From Planobispora longispora (GTDB lineage: Bacteria; Actinomycetota; Actinomycetes; Streptosporangiales; Streptosporangiaceae), in NCBI RefSeq assembly GCF_016863135.1, contig NZ_BOOH01000021.1, forward strand, positions 248,001 to 312,000: a stretch of 64,000 nucleotides of DNA. Reading direction: 5' to 3'. The notes under the pieces were generated by a model. It saw only the letters and a list, made by a program, of their open reading frames with translations, was not told the origin of the DNA and made no database searches. Made by a program: the position numbers and the translations under genes. Below, piece after piece: positions 43,473 through 50,336 of this stretch. Numbering within the stretch: position 1 is the first letter of the stretch; every line of letters begins with the position of its first letter.

Positions 43473-44611
43473 GGCTCCACCGCCAGGCGGCGCCCCTCGG
43501 CGGAGGAGCGCAGGCCGAGCTCGGCCAGGCGCACGCCGCGCGCGCCGGAGGCGAAGTCGTGCGGGAACGGGGCGTCCTCCAGGACGTGCCGGACGAACAT
43601 CTCCCACTGGATCTTGAAGCCGTTGTCGAACTCGGCGTTGTCGGGCACCTCCTGCCAGTCGTCGCGGAAGCGCGCGGTGACCGGCAGGTCCGGGTTCCAG
43701 ACCGGCTTGGGCGTGGCGGCGCGGTGCTGGAAGCGGCAGTTGCGCAGGCCCGCGACGGCGCTGCCGTGCGTCCCGTCCACCTGGAACTCCACCAGCTCGT
43801 CCCGGTTCACCCGGACGCTCCAGGAGGAGTTGATCTGCGCGATGATCCCGCCCTCCAGCTCGAACACGCCGTAGGCGGCGTCGTCGGCGGTGGCCGTGTA
43901 GGTCTCGCCCTGCTCGTCGACCCGCTCGGGGATGTGGGTGACGGCCTGGGCGTAGACCGAGTTGACCCGGCCGAACAGGTTCTCCAGCACGTAGGCCCAG
44001 TGGGGGAACATGTCGAGCACGATGCCGCCGCCGTCCTCGGCGCGGTAGTTCCACGACGGGCGCTGGGCGGTCTGCCAGTCGCCCTCGAAGACCCAGTAGC
44101 CGAACTCGCCGCGCACCGACAGGATCCGGCCGAAGAAGCCGCCGTCGATCAGGCGCTTGAGCTTGAGCAGGCCGGGGAGGAACAGCTTGTCCTGCACGAC
44201 GCCGTTCTTGATGCCCTTCGCGGCGGCGGCCTCGGCCAGGGCGAGCGCGTCCTCGACGGTCTCGGCGGTCGGCTTCTCCGCGTAGATGTGCTTGCCGGCC
44301 TCGATCGCCTTCAGCACGGCCTTCACCCGGGCCTGGGTGACCTGGGCGTCGAAGTAGATCAGGTTGTCGTCGTCGGCCAGGGCCGCGTCGAGGTCGGTGG
44401 TCCAGTCGGCGATGCCGTGGTCGGCGGCGAGCTTCTCCAGCTTCGCGGCGCTCCGGCCCACGAGCACCGGCCGGAGCAGGACCCGCTCGCCGTCGGACAG
44501 GGCCACGCCGCCCTGCTCGTTGATGGCCAGGACCGACCGGACCAGGTGCTGGCGGTAGCCCATACGGCCGGTGACGCCGTTCATCACGACGCCGATGCTT
44601 CGGGGGGACAT
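43469..44611 (-). CDS. Gfo/Idh/MocA family NAD(P)-dependent dehydrogenase
   Basis: A 380-residue oxidoreductase. The nucleotide-binding N-terminus is SIGVVMNGVTGRMGYRQHLVRSV, and AGKHIYAEKPTAETVEDAL supplies the conserved EKP motif (Lys) near 110-120. The C-terminal beta-sheet domain has GGIVLDMFPHWAYVLENLFG, with the catalytic Asp and His. It should oxidise a sugar or cyclitol to a keto form. The start has a strong AAAGGAGG ribosome site. It is the first of three genes joined by GTGA overlaps, and two LacI-type operators lie 18-75 bp before it. Confidence 0.92.
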   Translation of the reverse strand: MSPRSIGVVMNGVTGRMGYRQHLVRSVLAINEQGGVALSDGERVLLRPVLVGRSAAKLEKLAADHGIADWTTDLDAALADDDNLIYFDAQVTQARVKAVLKAIEAGKHIYAEKPTAETVEDALALAEAAAAKGIKNGVVQDKLFLPGLLKLKRLIDGGFFGRILSVRGEFGYWVFEGDWQTAQRPSWNYRAEDGGGIVLDMFPHWAYVLENLFGRVNSVYAQAVTHIPERVDEQGETYTATADDAAYGVFELEGGIIAQINSSWSVRVNRDELVEFQVDGTHGSAVAGLRNCRFQHRAATPKPVWNPDLPVTARFRDDWQEVPDNAEFDNGFKIQWEMFVRHVLEDAPFPHDFASGARGVRLAELGLRSSAEGRRLAVEP

Positions 44612-44628
44612 TGTCGGAGCCTCCTTTG

Positions 44629-44642
44629 GAAAGCGCTTTCCC
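44629..44642 (-). promoter_or_regulatory. LacI operator 1 of the dehydrogenase operon
   Basis: GGAAAGCGCTTTCC is a perfect 14-bp palindrome adjoining the ribosome site of the dehydrogenase gene. It matches the operator of the LacI gene at 35561-35574 at 13 of 14 positions. Confidence 0.85.
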
Positions 44643-44672
44643 TGCTTACCGTACGGCAGCCGCGACGACCAG

Positions 44673-44686
44673 GCAAGCGCTTACCT
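44673..44686 (-). promoter_or_regulatory. LacI operator 2 of the dehydrogenase operon
   Basis: GGCAAGCGCTTACC, a near-palindrome with the AAGCGCTT core, 44 bp (about four helical turns) from operator 1, suited to cooperative binding or a small loop across the promoter. Confidence 0.7.
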
Positions 44687-44912
44687 GAGGGGTGGCCGTG
44701 GAACGCGCCACGTTTTCCGTCCGGCGGTGTCATCCTGGATGCGGCGAGGGCCGTGCGACCCCGGAGGAAGGCGCCGTGCGGAGCCGCGGACGGGGGTGGG
44801 CGAACCTGGCGGCGCGGCGGTACAGAACCGAGGCGGATGTCCGTATCGTGGTTGTTCACACGGGTCCGTCCAGCGAAGGGGTGGATGCCACCGCCGCATC
44901 CCAGGGGGGAAC

Positions 44913-45947
44913 GTGCCGATCTTCATCCTCCGCCTGCTGGCCCGGGCCAGGCTGCTGGGGACGTGGTGGACGCCCGCGGCCGTGCTCGGCTTCGTCTACC
45001 TGACCAGCTGGCCGCTGATGGCGCTCGCCGAGCCCCGGGGCAGCGAGCTCGTCGAGCCGGCCGCCTACTGGTGGTACTTCGTGGTCACCGCGGCGACCGT
45101 CGGCTACGGCGACCTCTCCCCGGAGACGGCAGGGGGCCGCGTCGTCGGCGTGTACGTCATCGTCGGCGGCATCGCGGCGCTGACGGCGGTGTTCACCAGG
45201 CTGGCGGCGGTGTTGGAACGATCGAAGGGACGACGGATGAAAGGCGCCGTCACGGTCGAGGCCTCGGGCCACATCGTGATTCTCGGATACACCCCGGGCC
45301 GGACTGAGCGCATCGTCGAGGAGCTGATCGCCGACGGTCCGTGCGAGATCGTCCTGTGCGCGTGGGAGGACGTCCAGGCCCACCCCATGGCCGACCACGA
45401 CGTCACGTTCGTGCGCGGCGAGCTGACCGCGGAGGAGGTGCTGCGCCGGGCCGGCGTGCAGCGGGCGCACAGCGTGCTCGTCGACGCGCACGACGACAAC
45501 GAGGCGCTGGCGGTCACGGTGACCGCCGACCACGTCGCCGAGGGCGCGCACCTGGTCGTCGCGCTGCGCGACATCGGCCGCGCCCAGCACCTGCGCTACG
45601 TCGACGAGGCCGTGCGCTGCGTCCAGTGGCACAGCCCGCACATGATCACCGAGGAACTGAAGGACCCCGGGATCACCGAGGTCTACACCGAGCTGATGAC
45701 CCACGGCGGCGCCGGCACCTACTCGGCGCACCTGCCCGCGTCGCTGGGGCCGGTGCCGGTCGAGCGCTGCCAGGTGGCGCTCGGCCGGACGTACGGGGCC
45801 ACCGTGCTCGCCGCCCGCGCGGACGGCGAACTGCTGGTCAACCCGGACTGGCGGGCCGTGCTCCCGCCCGGAGCCCTGCTCTACTACGTCAGCTCGCGCC
45901 GCCTCACCCCCGAGGAGATCACCAAGGCCCTGGGCGCGGCGGAGTGA
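44913..45947 (+). CDS. two-helix potassium channel with RCK/TrkA-N domain
   Basis: A 344-residue channel subunit. Two membrane helices flank the pore loop with selectivity filter TVGYGD (62-67). After KGRRMKGAVTVEASGHIVILGY, a Rossmann-like TrkA-N (RCK) domain follows (about 115-230), with a partially conserved C-terminal domain to 344. Four subunits would form a ligand- or nucleotide-gated K+ channel in the cell membrane. GTG 44913 follows AGGGGGGAAC. It stands alone, divergent from the dehydrogenase operon; the 270-bp gap between them holds the LacI operators and the promoters. Confidence 0.92.
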   Translation: MPIFILRLLARARLLGTWWTPAAVLGFVYLTSWPLMALAEPRGSELVEPAAYWWYFVVTAATVGYGDLSPETAGGRVVGVYVIVGGIAALTAVFTRLAAVLERSKGRRMKGAVTVEASGHIVILGYTPGRTERIVEELIADGPCEIVLCAWEDVQAHPMADHDVTFVRGELTAEEVLRRAGVQRAHSVLVDAHDDNEALAVTVTADHVAEGAHLVVALRDIGRAQHLRYVDEAVRCVQWHSPHMITEELKDPGITEVYTELMTHGGAGTYSAHLPASLGPVPVERCQVALGRTYGATVLAARADGELLVNPDWRAVLPPGALLYYVSSRRLTPEEITKALGAAE

Positions 45948-46111
45948 GCGGCCGCCGGCCCGCGACCTGTTCCGGCGTGCGGGAACGCCGCTGAGGACCT
46001 GCGGCTGAAAGCGCTTCGCAAGGCGTGTGCGCTATCTGTCGGGCGAGCGGGACCGGGGTGCGCGGGGCATCCGGAACCGTCGTGAGCCCGCTCCCTTCCG
46101 AGGAGGCCCTC

Positions 46112-46516
46112 ATGGCGCATTCGGATCAGCCGGCCGTACCGGCCGGGAAGCCGTTCTGGAACAGACCGCCGATATGGCTCCGTGCTCTCGGTGTCCCGAT
46201 CGCGCTGGCGGTGACCCTGCGGATGTTCGACGGACGCGGTCTGTCCATGGCCGTCGTCGCGGGGGTCGTGTACGGCGCGCTGGCGATCGGCCTGCTCGCG
46301 TGGGACCGGTTCGTGATCTGGGGCCGGGAACACCCCCTGCTCGACGTCCTGGCCTCCGGGCCCGTCATGTTCATCACCCTCGCCCTCGTCACTCCCCTGT
46401 CGCCGGCGGTCTGCGCGGCGACGGCGGCGGGGTTCACCGTCCTGCTCGCCGTCCTCAAGCACCTGCAGCGCCGGCGGCCGTCGCAGTCCGGGACCGGTCC
46501 CGCCGGCCCGTTCTGA
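46112..46516 (+). CDS. small four-helix membrane protein of unknown function
   Basis: A 134-residue protein with a hydrophilic N-terminus (to about 20) and four hydrophobic segments (about 24-40, 48-66, 80-98 and 100-115), ending in a basic RRRPSQS tail. GAGGAGGCCCTC precedes the ATG, a strong ribosome site. I do not recognise a family. A single GAAAGCGCTT element at about 46008-46017 lies upstream; it resembles half of the LacI operators but is not a full palindrome. Confidence 0.75.
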   Translation: MAHSDQPAVPAGKPFWNRPPIWLRALGVPIALAVTLRMFDGRGLSMAVVAGVVYGALAIGLLAWDRFVIWGREHPLLDVLASGPVMFITLALVTPLSPAVCAATAAGFTVLLAVLKHLQRRRPSQSGTGPAGPF

Positions 46517-46579
46517 GAGGGCGGACCTCCCGCTCGCGGGCTCCCGTCCCCGGCGGCGGCCGTCCCGGCCGGTGACGTC

Positions 46580-47785
46580 TCAGCCGGGTTCCGGCGCGGG
46601 CCGCACGTCCGTCCTCCAGGAGTCGAGCCCGGCCTCCGACAGCACGGTGTCGAAGGCGAGCTCCGCCGCCCCGCGGAGGCTGCCGTCCTGCGGGAACGCG
46701 GCGCGGATCAGCGGGGGCGGGTCGTGGCGGCGGAAGCGCATGAGTCCTGACCGGTAGGCGGTGCGGACGGAGTCCCCGGCGAGGTCGAAGATCGACGCGG
46801 CGACCCCGGAGAGCGTCACGATGCGGGGATCCAGCGCGTTGACGAGGCCGCCGATGCCGCGCCCGAGGTTGCGCGCCACCTGCTCCAGCGCGGCCCGGGC
46901 CGCGGGGTCGCCCTCCCCGGCCCGCCGCAGCACGGCGTCGGCGGCGCTGCGCGGGGCGGCGGGGGGCGGGTCGCCGAGGATGCGGGCCAGCGCCCGCCCG
47001 TCGACCTCCAGGTCCCAGCATCCGCGCGCGCCGCACGGGCAGGGGCGGTCCGGGTCGCCGAAGGGCAGGTGCCCGAACTCGCCGCCCCCTCCGGTGCTGC
47101 CGACGGCGGCGCGCCCGTGTTCGAGCACCACGCCGCCGACGCCCACCTCGATGGCGATGTGGAGGGCCACGTCGGCCCCGGTCGCGGCGCCCCGGCGGGC
47201 CTCGGCCACACCGGCCATCGTGGCGTCGTTGCCGAGGACGACGGGGAGCGGGGCGACGCGCAGCCGCGCCGCGACATCGACGTCCCGCCAGCCGAGGGTG
47301 GCCGACTCCACCAGGCGGCTCCCGCTGACCGTGCCCGACACGGAGACCCCGATCGCCCGCAGACGCGTTCCGAAGGCCGTCCGGGCCTCGTGGAGGGCCT
47401 CGGAGATGCGCGACAGGACCTCCTCGGCGCCCTGCCCCCGGTGCCGCTCCAGCCGCAGGTGCTCGAACTCGCCGCCCACGTGGGCCACCGCGAGCCGCCA
47501 GGACTCGTAGGAGACGTCCACCGCCGCCACCACCGGTCCCCGGTCGTGGCGGCGCACCGCGCGGGTGGGGCGCCCGCGGGTCCCGGTCGGCTCGGCGGCG
47601 GTCTCCTCGACCAGGCCGAGCGCGCGCAGCCGCGCGACGATCTCCGTCGCGGAGCCCCGGCTCAGGCCGAGGTCGCGGGCGAGCTCGGCGCGGGTCGTCT
47701 CCGGGTGGAGGTGGACGTGCCGGAGCACGTCGAGCATCCCCCGCACCTGGAGGGCGCGTGCCCGCCCGATTTCAGCGGCTCTCAT
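46580..47785 (-). CDS. ROK-family transcriptional repressor
   Basis: A 401-residue NagC/Mlc-like protein. The N-terminal winged helix is RHVHLHPETTRAELARDLGLSRGSATEIVARLRALGLVEE. The ROK domain follows, with VVLGNDATMAGVAEARRG, and the zinc motif PCPCGARGCWDLE near 250, the Cys/His cluster that shapes the DNA-binding form. It should release DNA on binding a sugar. It is divergent from the SemiSWEET and HAD genes, and the shared 68-bp region holds a near-perfect 25-bp palindrome, so autoregulation and control of those genes are likely. No clear ribosome site precedes 47785. Confidence 0.88.
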   Translation of the reverse strand: MRAAEIGRARALQVRGMLDVLRHVHLHPETTRAELARDLGLSRGSATEIVARLRALGLVEETAAEPTGTRGRPTRAVRRHDRGPVVAAVDVSYESWRLAVAHVGGEFEHLRLERHRGQGAEEVLSRISEALHEARTAFGTRLRAIGVSVSGTVSGSRLVESATLGWRDVDVAARLRVAPLPVVLGNDATMAGVAEARRGAATGADVALHIAIEVGVGGVVLEHGRAAVGSTGGGGEFGHLPFGDPDRPCPCGARGCWDLEVDGRALARILGDPPPAAPRSAADAVLRRAGEGDPAARAALEQVARNLGRGIGGLVNALDPRIVTLSGVAASIFDLAGDSVRTAYRSGLMRFRRHDPPPLIRAAFPQDGSLRGAAELAFDTVLSEAGLDSWRTDVRPAPEPG

Positions 47786-47815
47786 GGAGGGGATTGTGTC
47801 AACTTTCCCGGCGCG

Positions 47816-47840
47816 ATTATGCTCGTGAGGCGAACATAAT
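47816..47840. promoter_or_regulatory. 25-bp palindromic ROK operator
   Basis: ATTATGCTCG (47816-47825), TGAGG, CGAACATAAT (47831-47840): arms agree at 9 of 10 positions. It overlaps the promoter region of both divergent genes (CATAAT on the minus strand, TATGCT on the plus strand serve as -10 candidates), so one bound ROK dimer could repress both. Confidence 0.8.
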
Positions 47841-47853
47841 TGAAGGAGAAGCC

Positions 47854-48117
47854 ATGGTGACCGTTATCGGGCTGCTGGCCGGGGTGCTGACCACCGCCTG
47901 CTGGTGGCCGCAGCTCCACCGGTCCTGGCGCACCCGCTCGACGGACGACCTGTCCTGGTCCTACCTGGTGATGCTGGCCGCGGGCGTGGGCCTGTGGCTG
48001 GTGTACGGCGTCGCCGTGGGGGACGCGGCGGTCACGACGGCCAACGGGGCCACGTTCGCGGCCCTGGCGGTGCTGATCGGGATCAAGGCGCGGAGCGCCC
48101 GCGAGGCGAAGGGGTGA
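47854..48117 (+). CDS. SemiSWEET/PQ-loop sugar transporter
   Basis: An 87-residue protein with three hydrophobic helices (about 3-20, 37-55 and 62-80). The motif WWPQLHRSWRTRSTDDLSW contains the PQ sequence typical of SemiSWEETs, which dimerise to form a sugar uniporter in the cell membrane. The ribosome site TTGAAGGAGAAGCC is strong. Its stop overlaps the HAD gene start by 4 bp, so uptake and a phosphatase are made together. The partner regulator is the divergent ROK repressor. Confidence 0.9.
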   Translation: MVTVIGLLAGVLTTACWWPQLHRSWRTRSTDDLSWSYLVMLAAGVGLWLVYGVAVGDAAVTTANGATFAALAVLIGIKARSAREAKG

Positions 48118-49025
48118 CGGGTGCGCCGATACGAGAGGAGGGGACGGCGGGCGTGCTGACACAGGGCGATGGGGCCGTACTGGCACAGGGGGCGGGAAGC
48201 GTCGTGGCGCAGGGTGAGGAAAGCGTCATGGCGCAGGGCGAGGGGATCGTGGTGGCGCAGGGCGAGGGAAGCATGGCGGCACGGGGCGAGAGGGTCATGG
48301 TGACGCAGGGCGACGGAATCGTGGTGGCGCAGGGCGAGGGGATCGTGGTGACGCGGAGCGAGGAGGCGGCGGGCGTGCTGGAAGGCGTGCGCGCCGTCCT
48401 CCTCGACATGGACGGCACCCTGGTCGACTCCGACGCCGCGGTCGAGCGCTCCTGGCGGACTTGGGCCGTGCGGTACGGCCTGCCGGAGGACGCCGTGGTC
48501 GCCGCCGTCCACGGATATCCCGCCCCCACCTCGATCCGCCGCCTCCTGCCGCGGCTCTCCGAGGAGGAGGTCGCGGACGCCGCGCAGGTCCTGCTCGACC
48601 TGGAGTGCACCGACCTCGACGGCGTCGTGGCCGCCCGGGGAGCCGGGGAGCTCCTGGCGGTCCTGGCCGAGCGCGCCATCCCGTGGGCGGTCGTCACCGG
48701 TTCCGGCGCGGGGCTCGCCGAGGCCCGGCTCGCCGCCGCCGGCATCACCCCGCCGCTCCTGGTCTCCCTGGACGACGTCGCGGTCGGCAAGCCCGACCCG
48801 GAGGGCTACCTCATGGCGGCGGCGGAACTCGGCGTCGCTCCCGCCGCCTGCCTGGCCGTCGAGGACTCCGATCCCGGGATCGCCGCGGGCCGGGCCGCGG
48901 GCATGCCGGTCGCCGCCCTGCGCGGGCTGAGCGGCGATCTTTCGATCGCCCACCTGGGGGAACTCGCCGCCCGCCTGGGCGCCCGCGACGCTCGCGACCC
49001 GGCGCCGGCCGGTCGCCGATCATGA
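48114..49025 (+). CDS. HAD-superfamily phosphatase with repetitive N-terminal extension
   Basis: A 303-residue protein if started at GTG 48114, which overlaps the SemiSWEET stop. The HAD domain begins near residue 93 with LLDMDGTLVDSD (nucleophile Asp, motif I), then VVTGSGAGLA (motif II), DDVAVGKPDPEGY (motif III Lys) and AVEDSDPGIAAG (motif IV), a normal beta-phosphoglucomutase/sugar-phosphatase-like layout. Residues about 14-85 are nine 8-residue VVAQGEGI-like units encoded by a 24-bp tandem array. Each unit has a purine-rich tract just before an in-frame ATG or GTG, so several starts could operate. Likely role: dephosphorylate the sugar handled by the SemiSWEET. Confidence 0.85.
   Translation: MTGAPIREEGTAGVLTQGDGAVLAQGAGSVVAQGEESVMAQGEGIVVAQGEGSMAARGERVMVTQGDGIVVAQGEGIVVTRSEEAAGVLEGVRAVLLDMDGTLVDSDAAVERSWRTWAVRYGLPEDAVVAAVHGYPAPTSIRRLLPRLSEEEVADAAQVLLDLECTDLDGVVAARGAGELLAVLAERAIPWAVVTGSGAGLAEARLAAAGITPPLLVSLDDVAVGKPDPEGYLMAAAELGVAPAACLAVEDSDPGIAAGRAAGMPVAALRGLSGDLSIAHLGELAARLGARDARDPAPAGRRS
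48153..48368 (+). repeat. nine-unit 24-bp tandem array at the start of the HAD gene
   Basis: Nine head-to-tail 24-bp units (216 bp, strict period, no spacers) start at 48153, 48177, 48201, 48225, 48249, 48273, 48297, 48321 and 48345. The commonest unit encodes V-V-A-Q-G-E-G-I. The array is bracketed by a 14-bp direct repeat CGGCGGGCGTGCTG at 48145-48158 and 48367-48380. The multiple of 3 keeps the frame open whatever the copy number. Confidence 0.95.
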
Positions 49026-49113
49026 TCACGTACCTCTGTCCACGGTGAATATTGAACAAAGTGTTTAAATCAAAATATTGACAAGACGTCGTTGACACGT
49101 CATCGTCGGAGAC
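49026..49113 (+). promoter_or_regulatory. AT-rich promoter region with two TTGACA elements
   Basis: A sudden AT-rich tract (AATATTGAACAAAGTG, TTTAAATCAAAATATTGACAAG) lies between the HAD gene and the next gene. AATATTGA occurs twice, and TTGACA occurs at about 49078 and 49093. This is the most AT-rich stretch in the neighbourhood and should contain the promoter of the small DNA-binding-protein gene. Confidence 0.5.
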
Positions 49114-49572
49114 ATGGTTTCCACTCCGCAGTCTTCCGACGATCCCTTCACCGCGCCCGATCCCGGCCGGACCCGGGCCGAGAGGGAGGCCGAAGCCCTC
49201 TTCCGGATCGCCGATCGGCACGCGGCCACCGCGCGGCAGCGTCACCGCCAGGTGCATCCGGACGTTCTCGGCCCGCACGAGGCCGTGCGGCTCGTCTCCT
49301 TCCTGCTCTCGGGCGCGGCTGCGATCGAGGACGGCGAACCGCAGGTGGACCGGGCCGACCTGGTGGCCGCGCTCACCCTCCTCCCACGGGTCCGCGCCGA
49401 ATTCGACGACGTGGAGGCCGGTCTGCTGAAGATGGCCCGGGGGCGCGACATGACCTGGCAGGAGATCGCCTTCGGCCTCGGCCTGGGCAGCCCGCAGGCC
49501 GCCCGCCAGCGCTACGAACGGCTCATCGGCAGGGGAGCGGAACCGGTGGACGAGGCCGGGGAAATCCGATAG
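49114..49572 (+). CDS. small helix-turn-helix protein
   Basis: A 152-residue protein. Residues about 35-100 are helical (ADRHAATARQRHRQVHP, LVSFLLSGAAAIEDG), and about 110-140 contain MTWQEIAFGLGLGSPQAARQRYERL, a sigma-factor-like helix-turn-helix in which the second helix should read DNA. No enzyme or ligand domain is present. It resembles small actinomycete DNA-binding proteins of unknown role. A GGAGAC site precedes the ATG. The next gene is separated by 38 bp and may be in the same operon. Confidence 0.75.
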   Translation: MVSTPQSSDDPFTAPDPGRTRAEREAEALFRIADRHAATARQRHRQVHPDVLGPHEAVRLVSFLLSGAAAIEDGEPQVDRADLVAALTLLPRVRAEFDDVEAGLLKMARGRDMTWQEIAFGLGLGSPQAARQRYERLIGRGAEPVDEAGEIR

Positions 49573-49610
49573 GGATACCGGGTCCTTACGGATCTTGATG
49601 GGACTGGTCC

Positions 49611-50336
49611 TTGTCCAGCCGTTCTGCGCCTCTCTGGTGGATCGTCGCGATCCTGCTGGCCGCCCCGACCTACGCGGTGATCGATGCCCAGTCGCCGAGC
49701 TCGTGGGCCGTGGCGCTGGCCTACGGAGCGATCGGGGGGTGCGTGACGCTGGCGGGCCGGGCCCGGCGCCCGGATGTCTCCGGCGGGGCCCCGGGAGAGC
49801 CGTTGCCGGCGCGACTCCGGCGCCACGCGCTGCCGGTGACGGCGGTGGCCGTGGCGGCGCTGCCGTCCGTGGCCAACGCCGCCACCGGCCGGGTCACCTG
49901 GATCGGAGCCGAGACGCCGCCCGGGGCGTACGGCGCACTTCTCGGCCCGACCGGACTGGAAATCGTATGGATTTTCGCCGACCTGCTGGTCGGGATCGGG
50001 CTGATGGCCGTGGTGGTGGCGTTCGCCGTGCGAGGAGGCCGCCGAGCCCCGCGCGTCGCCGCCTCCGCGCTGGCCGCCGTCGCGGTGATCGGTGTTCTCT
50101 CCGCGGAGCCGTTCCCGGGCGTCATGGCCCCGGACGTCGAGCAGCCCCTCATGCCGACGGACGACTCACGCCTTGAGGAGCTCCACACGGGGATCCTGGA
50201 GGGCGCCATCCGGCTGGTGCCGTCCGCGGACGTAGGCGTCTCCCCGGCCTGGTTCAGTCTCGCGTACGGCATCGCCGCGGTCCTGGTGCTCCTGCACGCC
50301 CGCCCCACGGCCGGGCCGGTCACGCGGCGGTCGTGA
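49611..50336 (+). CDS. membrane protein of unknown function
   Basis: A 241-residue protein with about five hydrophobic helices (near 8-25, 30-45, 72-90, 115-140, 148-165 and 215-232). The loop at about 165-205 (PFPGVMAPDVEQPLMPTDDSRLEELHTGILEG) is polar and probably outside. I recognise no family. TTG 49611 follows a weak GGGAC site and is the only reasonable start. It overlaps the convergent ABC-F gene by 17 bp. It lies 38 bp after the small helix-turn-helix gene and could be its target or partner. Confidence 0.65.
   Translation: MSSRSAPLWWIVAILLAAPTYAVIDAQSPSSWAVALAYGAIGGCVTLAGRARRPDVSGGAPGEPLPARLRRHALPVTAVAVAALPSVANAATGRVTWIGAETPPGAYGALLGPTGLEIVWIFADLLVGIGLMAVVVAFAVRGGRRAPRVAASALAAVAVIGVLSAEPFPGVMAPDVEQPLMPTDDSRLEELHTGILEGAIRLVPSADVGVSPAWFSLAYGIAAVLVLLHARPTAGPVTRRS

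Noticed and set aside
46006-46019. LacI operator (GAAAGCGCTTCGC) before the small membrane protein gene.
   Set aside because: Only one arm matches; the palindrome is broken beyond AAGCGCTT, and the site is 90 bp from the start. I keep it as a weak resemblance only.
48153-48368. CRISPR-like repeat array.
   Set aside because: Units are adjacent with no spacers, in frame with a coding gene, and no cas genes exist in the window. It is a coding minisatellite.
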